Shown: one piece after another, positions 59,990-64,000 of the stretch | How the letters are laid out: every line of letters begins with the position of its first letter | Numbering within the stretch: the stretch's first letter is position 1 | Translations under genes and position numbers: made by a program | Notes under the pieces: model-generated | Seen by the model: only the letters and a program-made list of their open reading frames with translations | Databases searched by the model: none | Told to the model about the DNA's origin: nothing | NCBI GenBank assembly: GCA_021234155.1 | Contig: JAJEKV010000065.1 | Location: 1 to 64,000, forward strand | Reading direction: 5' to 3' | Length of the DNA: 64,000 nt | Origin: Isoetes taiwanensis | Taxonomy: Eukaryota > Streptophyta > Lycopodiopsida > Isoetales > Isoetaceae

Positions 59990-62150
59990 TTGTGGACGTG
60001 TGGAATGAGTAGATGTAACAGGGTTTATAGGTAGGAATAATAGACAACATGGGGTGAAATAGAATGCGCAGATGTAATGAAGTCCATTAAGTTTAGGGTA
60101 TTGCTTTAGGGTTTTGTGGAAGATTGCAAAAATAATGCCTGGTCTATAAAATTGCATTTATAAGGTTTATAGATCCTGTTGGGGTATCATGTTGGGGTGG
60201 AGGAACAATTCACCTATTTCCAGCCTAGCTTAAATTAAAAAAGATCTTATGACATAAGCCAAACGACCAAAGACTTCAGTTAGTACATTTGACTCGTATG
60301 CCTGTGGTTGCGCCATGTGGCTCCTACCAACCATGGTGCTCTTATGTAGGATGTGGAACTGGTTCGTCCTAGGGGGCTCGCCAACTACTACCCCGAGTAA
60401 GGGCCTCCCCAACATAAAATGCAATCTTAGAACCAAATTCCTCTAAGAAAAATAGAATTTGGCAAATCCACCATTGAAATTGTCTCCATCCGTAAAAGAT
60501 GCTTAATATGTAATGAGGATGTTATGCTATCTAAAAACACATTCCAAACCCTAACCCTAAATTTGTGTGCGATGACATAGTCAATAGAATTGCATGCTCC
60601 ATTCATGTTACATCGTGAACCCTTAAACCTTGAACCCTATGCCCTAACATGTTACATCCTTTCAATTCTTCTTTAATGATGTGATAAATCCTTGAACCAA
60701 CTCTAAACTCTAGATCCTAAAACCATGAACCTTGTGCCTCAACGTATCACTTTTCACATGTTTGAAATGTATATGCATAACTTTTTATTGTGATCTTAAG
60801 TAAAATAGTTTTTTTTATTAGAAAAACCAAATTGATACAACATAGACCAAGGTACTCAAGTTGCCACTTAGACCAACGTGAATGTTTGTCCTCAAAAGGG
60901 GTGGGGGTAATGGGCCAAGAACTTTCTAGGGGCGAAACGCAAGATGTACGACGTTGAGCAAATATTCGCATTAAGGTTTTCTTTTGTCAATCTATATACA
61001 ATTCATTATTGTCACCATTCACTTCCAAACACCAAATCCAGCACGATATTGTAATACTTAAAAACAGAAGTCCTAAACCCTCATGAATAATTACAGAAAC
61101 CCATGATTAGAAGCTCACTATTACTACTTCCAACCTAATTTGCCAAACTAACTACACATTAAATTATTTTCCTCGAATAGTCACAACTAAATCGGCATAA
61201 CTGAATGCGCTACAACATTGTGTACTTTCGTAAACTATTAGGATCAAGCCATCGTGTTGCACCATTCTAGCTCCTATGATGCCGTCAATTTCACGATGGG
61301 CAATCGCATTGCTAGTTTCAAATGCAATTCCTGTTCACAATTAATGAATTAACAATCTAAAGCAATACACAAAGAGAGTCAAATAAAAAAGATATTACCT
61401 TGTGCCACTATTGTAGCAAGACCTTTCCATCATAGAACCAGACTCAAAAGGCTGCTGCGACCCAAAAGGCTGCGATGATGCTGAAGGAGGTGCAAAGATT
61501 GAAGTCAGCTGCCATAAGGAGAATGTCGTTTGAAAGCTAAGGAATTTGTACATAGAAGCCCTAATGTCTAATTCCAGTAAATTGCATTCATTTCCATAAT
61601 AGTCTAGCATGGAACTTTGTCCTTTTGAAGCATCAAGTAGATCAAAACAACACATAACATGGTTTTTGCATGAGGGACTGCCAATTCTTCTTCGAGGTTC
61701 ATAGCTTGCCGAGACTTGAGGACACTCCAGATACTTATCCAACCTAAAAATGGATCCAAAAATCAGGCATTTTAGCTTTAAAAAAATTGGAAAAGTAGAA
61801 ACAACAATGGATTTAGTTCACAAATTAGTTCACAATTTAGTTCACAAAAGCTCTACTTCTATTAATTTATCATATCTTATAGTGGATTCCAAGCGAGAGC
61901 AAATGAGACATTCAAAAATAGTTGGGGTTAAGCAAACTGGAACTTGTCCTATATGAGGTCAAGGAAGATAAAATAGTAAGCATATTCATTGTATGCAAAT
62001 ACCATGAAGCTGTAAAGCTCGACATTCTAACATTCAATGATGCACTTCCGACAATTGTGGACTGCACCAAAATCCAACAAAATGAAGCTTACAATGAGAA
62101 GCCATGTGTTTGCGGCCATAATGTGGTCTATTGTCCTTTCCCCAATGCAG
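59990..62150. other. Unassigned region
   Basis: No gene was recognised with confidence. A minus-strand open block at 61,742-61,395 has an F-G-containing, Ser/Gln-rich end (P-S-A-S-S-Q-P-F-G-S-Q-Q-P-F), loosely like FG-repeat nucleoporins, but nothing else supports that. Two telomere-like units (AAACCCTAACCCTAAA) occur near 60,546. Confidence 0.35.
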
Positions 62151-62151
62151 A

Positions 62152-62217
62152 TTCATTTTGCTTTGCACAATGTAGAGATGTCTTTTCATTTTGCTTTGCA
62201 CAATGTAGAGATGTCTT
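62152..62217. repeat. Exact 33-bp tandem duplication
   Basis: Two consecutive identical 33-bp units beginning 'ttcattttgctttgcacaat'. Being a multiple of 3, it keeps any frame open. Confidence 0.97.
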
Positions 62218-62448
62218 TAGGGCTAAAAACAGTTTTAAATCCATATTATTATGAGCTTACTATAAATACCTCCATTGCAAACTTCACAGTTCAAGAACAT
62301 GTTTGAGCATGATGGATTTGACATCGACATTGTGATGTTTGTTATCCAATTATAGCAACCCTGCATCATGCTCTCAGCATATTCATTTGAATGATGATAA
62401 GTTTTATAGAAGAGAATTATTACATTGAAAGGGTGAATTAAAGAATAC

Positions 62449-62578
62449 GGTCCAAGAAAGTGATTATTCCCAATAAACTCATGAGTATAACTCTTGGGCA
62501 GAGGGGTGAGATAGGTCCAAGAAAGTGATTATTCCCAATAAACTCATGAGTATAATTCTTGGGCAGAGGGGTGAGATA
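62449..62578. repeat. 65-bp tandem duplication
   Basis: Units 62,449-62,513 and 62,514-62,578 begin 'ggtccaagaaagtgattatt' and differ at one base, so the duplication is recent. Confidence 0.97.
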
Positions 62579-62579
62579 C

Positions 62580-64000
62580 ATCAGGAAATGCTTTTTCAAA
62601 TCATACCTGCCAAAATAGCAGATCCCATCAAACTTTTGCTGTTTATCGCACACCAAGATCTGGTCCTGCCAAGTTGAATACAATCTTTGTCATGAGAAAA
62701 GCTTACCATTGTAAATCTGAGAAACACATTTAAATTAGGCTGTAAATTCTCTTTGTTATCCATAAAAAGCTGTTCTACGAAAATAGCATCAATTAAAAAC
62801 TTATAGAATTCGTATGCAAAATAGAAGGCCAAGAATTTCAAGCATAGACAGCACCAGAAAAGAAAAGGTAATCATGATCGAGCAGAAGAGCTTTCATACA
62901 GAAAGCAAGCAATCATTATTCATTTGCAACTGCAACTTACAGAACAAAAGAAATCCTATAATAAAAAAGATTAAAGCCAAAATTTCAAGTGTTATTCACA
63001 CTTCGAGCATGTTGAAGGCCAAACAAAATGCGAAAAATGCAAAAACATCTGTGCAGCGAAAGAAATGCACAGAAGATTCAAGAAACGGTAAATTACGAAG
63101 CTCTAGACAATCAAGAATCCATACTAAAGAACAATATCCTCTTACATGATCAAGATTGCAACACTTAGGAACCAACATTGCATCCATTTTACTCTAGACG
63201 ATACCTACCACAAACTGAAGGAAGGAAGTTAGATTCAAACAGTGCTCATATAGCTGCCAAATGAATATGTAAATGCTCATTCAAAGCTCATGAATTTCAA
63301 GATGGGAGTAGCATACCTATAAACGAATAAGTAAACATAAAAAATGCAATCCTTCCTTGGAGAGCTTGCCGTATTTAAAGATCTTGCCGCATTTCTTATG
63401 CATTGCTTATGCATTGCTTATGCATTGCCATAGCTGTCAATTTTGTATAACACAAAACAAACACATTACAATCTCCTTATCACATGGCATGCATATACAA
63501 TTACCACCGCGATCACAAAACTAACCTCGAAACCTCGTAAAGTTCTGGGGCTTCTCCCAAATCCGTGCAAGAGCTCACCTTCTCGCATCTCCTTGTATAA
63601 AATACCTCAAATGGTGCAGGTAAGATTCTACAATCTATGCTGCTGTTTGATTTGGTATAGCTGATATTTTAGCCTCTGCTATTCCGAAACTTCCACCTGC
63701 CTTCATCATAGTATGCCATAGACATAGCCGACTTTGAAGCCATTTTGTGCTGCAAAACTGCCATCACCAAGCTGAAGAGGAGATGCGAAATCATTTTAAG
63801 GCAAATATACCATAAAATACCCTGGTAGCAAAATACCATGAAGCAGAATAAATACTCACAGGATGCAGTCAAGCTTAACAGAGAAGATCCAGTTTGTTGT
63901 AACCTTGAATGCTTGATTCTAGAACCATAACGTGTTTGCAAGATGTTTGGTGCATCTACACTTACAGCTAAAGCATGTAAAATAAAGAGCATATGAAACA
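62580..64000. other. Unassigned region, possible minus-strand exons
   Basis: Open blocks at 62,841-62,596, 63,187-62,996 and 63,992-63,669 on the minus strand might include exons; the last follows an AG near 63,775. No family was recognised. A 12-bp unit 'cttatgcattgc' repeats three times at about 63,395-63,428. Confidence 0.3.

Noticed and set aside
60546-60562. Telomeric repeat
   Set aside because: Only about two CCCTAAA-like units; too short to be meaningful.
61395-61742. Nucleoporin FG-repeat exon
   Set aside because: Only two F-G dipeptides in a Ser/Gln-rich stretch; no splice partners or other nucleoporin features.

Overview
The window looks like nuclear DNA from a land plant. The intact protein gene and the near-intact one both have spliced exon structures and plant-type homologues (a DeSI/PPPDE peptidase and a class 3, diacylglycerol-lipase-type lipase). 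The repeats are also plant-like: non-LTR LINEs, a Mutator-like element with a 9-bp target-site duplication, Tourist/PIF MITEs, a PIF/Harbinger transposase, Helitron 3' ends ending in CTAG, tRNA-like SINE heads, and long AG/CT microsatellites. A gene-poor, repeat-rich setting with decayed LINEs would fit a fern or another large plant genome. That lineage guess is inference only; no species marker is present.

Layout. 1-5,150: decayed + strand LINE (endonuclease and RT pieces), then CT/TA and TATGA microsatellites. 6,900-16,440: three minus-strand LINEs. LINE B has an ORF1-like part and endonuclease, LINE C has linker, RT and C-terminus and carries a long GA tract, and LINE D runs from 5' UTR to C-terminal zinc knuckle but is full of stops. 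17,313-17,537: Tourist-type MITE. 18,252-19,586: intact four-exon DeSI-like peptidase gene (minus strand). 19,871-20,839: Mutator-like element with a nested MITE. 21,470-22,300: LINE E remnant. 22,328-27,089: cluster of + strand gene fragments (methyltransferase-like piece, unrecognised helical exons, broken YIP1-family gene) lying between strong palindromes. 29,716-33,214: seven-exon lipase gene (minus strand), with one extra base in exon 2. 33,316-34,237: two Helitron 3' ends with a long, almost perfect miRNA-like hairpin between them. 34,620-36,430: long-terminal-inverted-repeat element enclosing a CACTA-like hairpin and tRNA-derived repeats.

36,700-55,500 has little recognisable coding capacity. 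It holds several independent tandem arrays (about 345-437, 61-65, 218-301, 225, 111 and 46 bp periods), another small MITE, and two short interspersed elements with hairpin 3' ends and different microsatellite tails; one of these lies inside a locally duplicated sequence whose other copy is close to an empty site. 54,862-59,984 contains three more Helitron 3' ends and a broken PIF/Harbinger transposase. 60,000-64,000 is mostly unassigned with short tandem duplications.

The two host genes (DeSI-like peptidase and lipase) have no evident functional link; they are islands in transposon-derived DNA. I found no convincing new multi-gene system. The observations most worth checking are the 35-bp-arm hairpin at 33,617-33,705, the frameshift in an otherwise phase-perfect lipase gene, the gene-fragment cluster at 22.3-27.1 kb, and the repeated Helitron termini.
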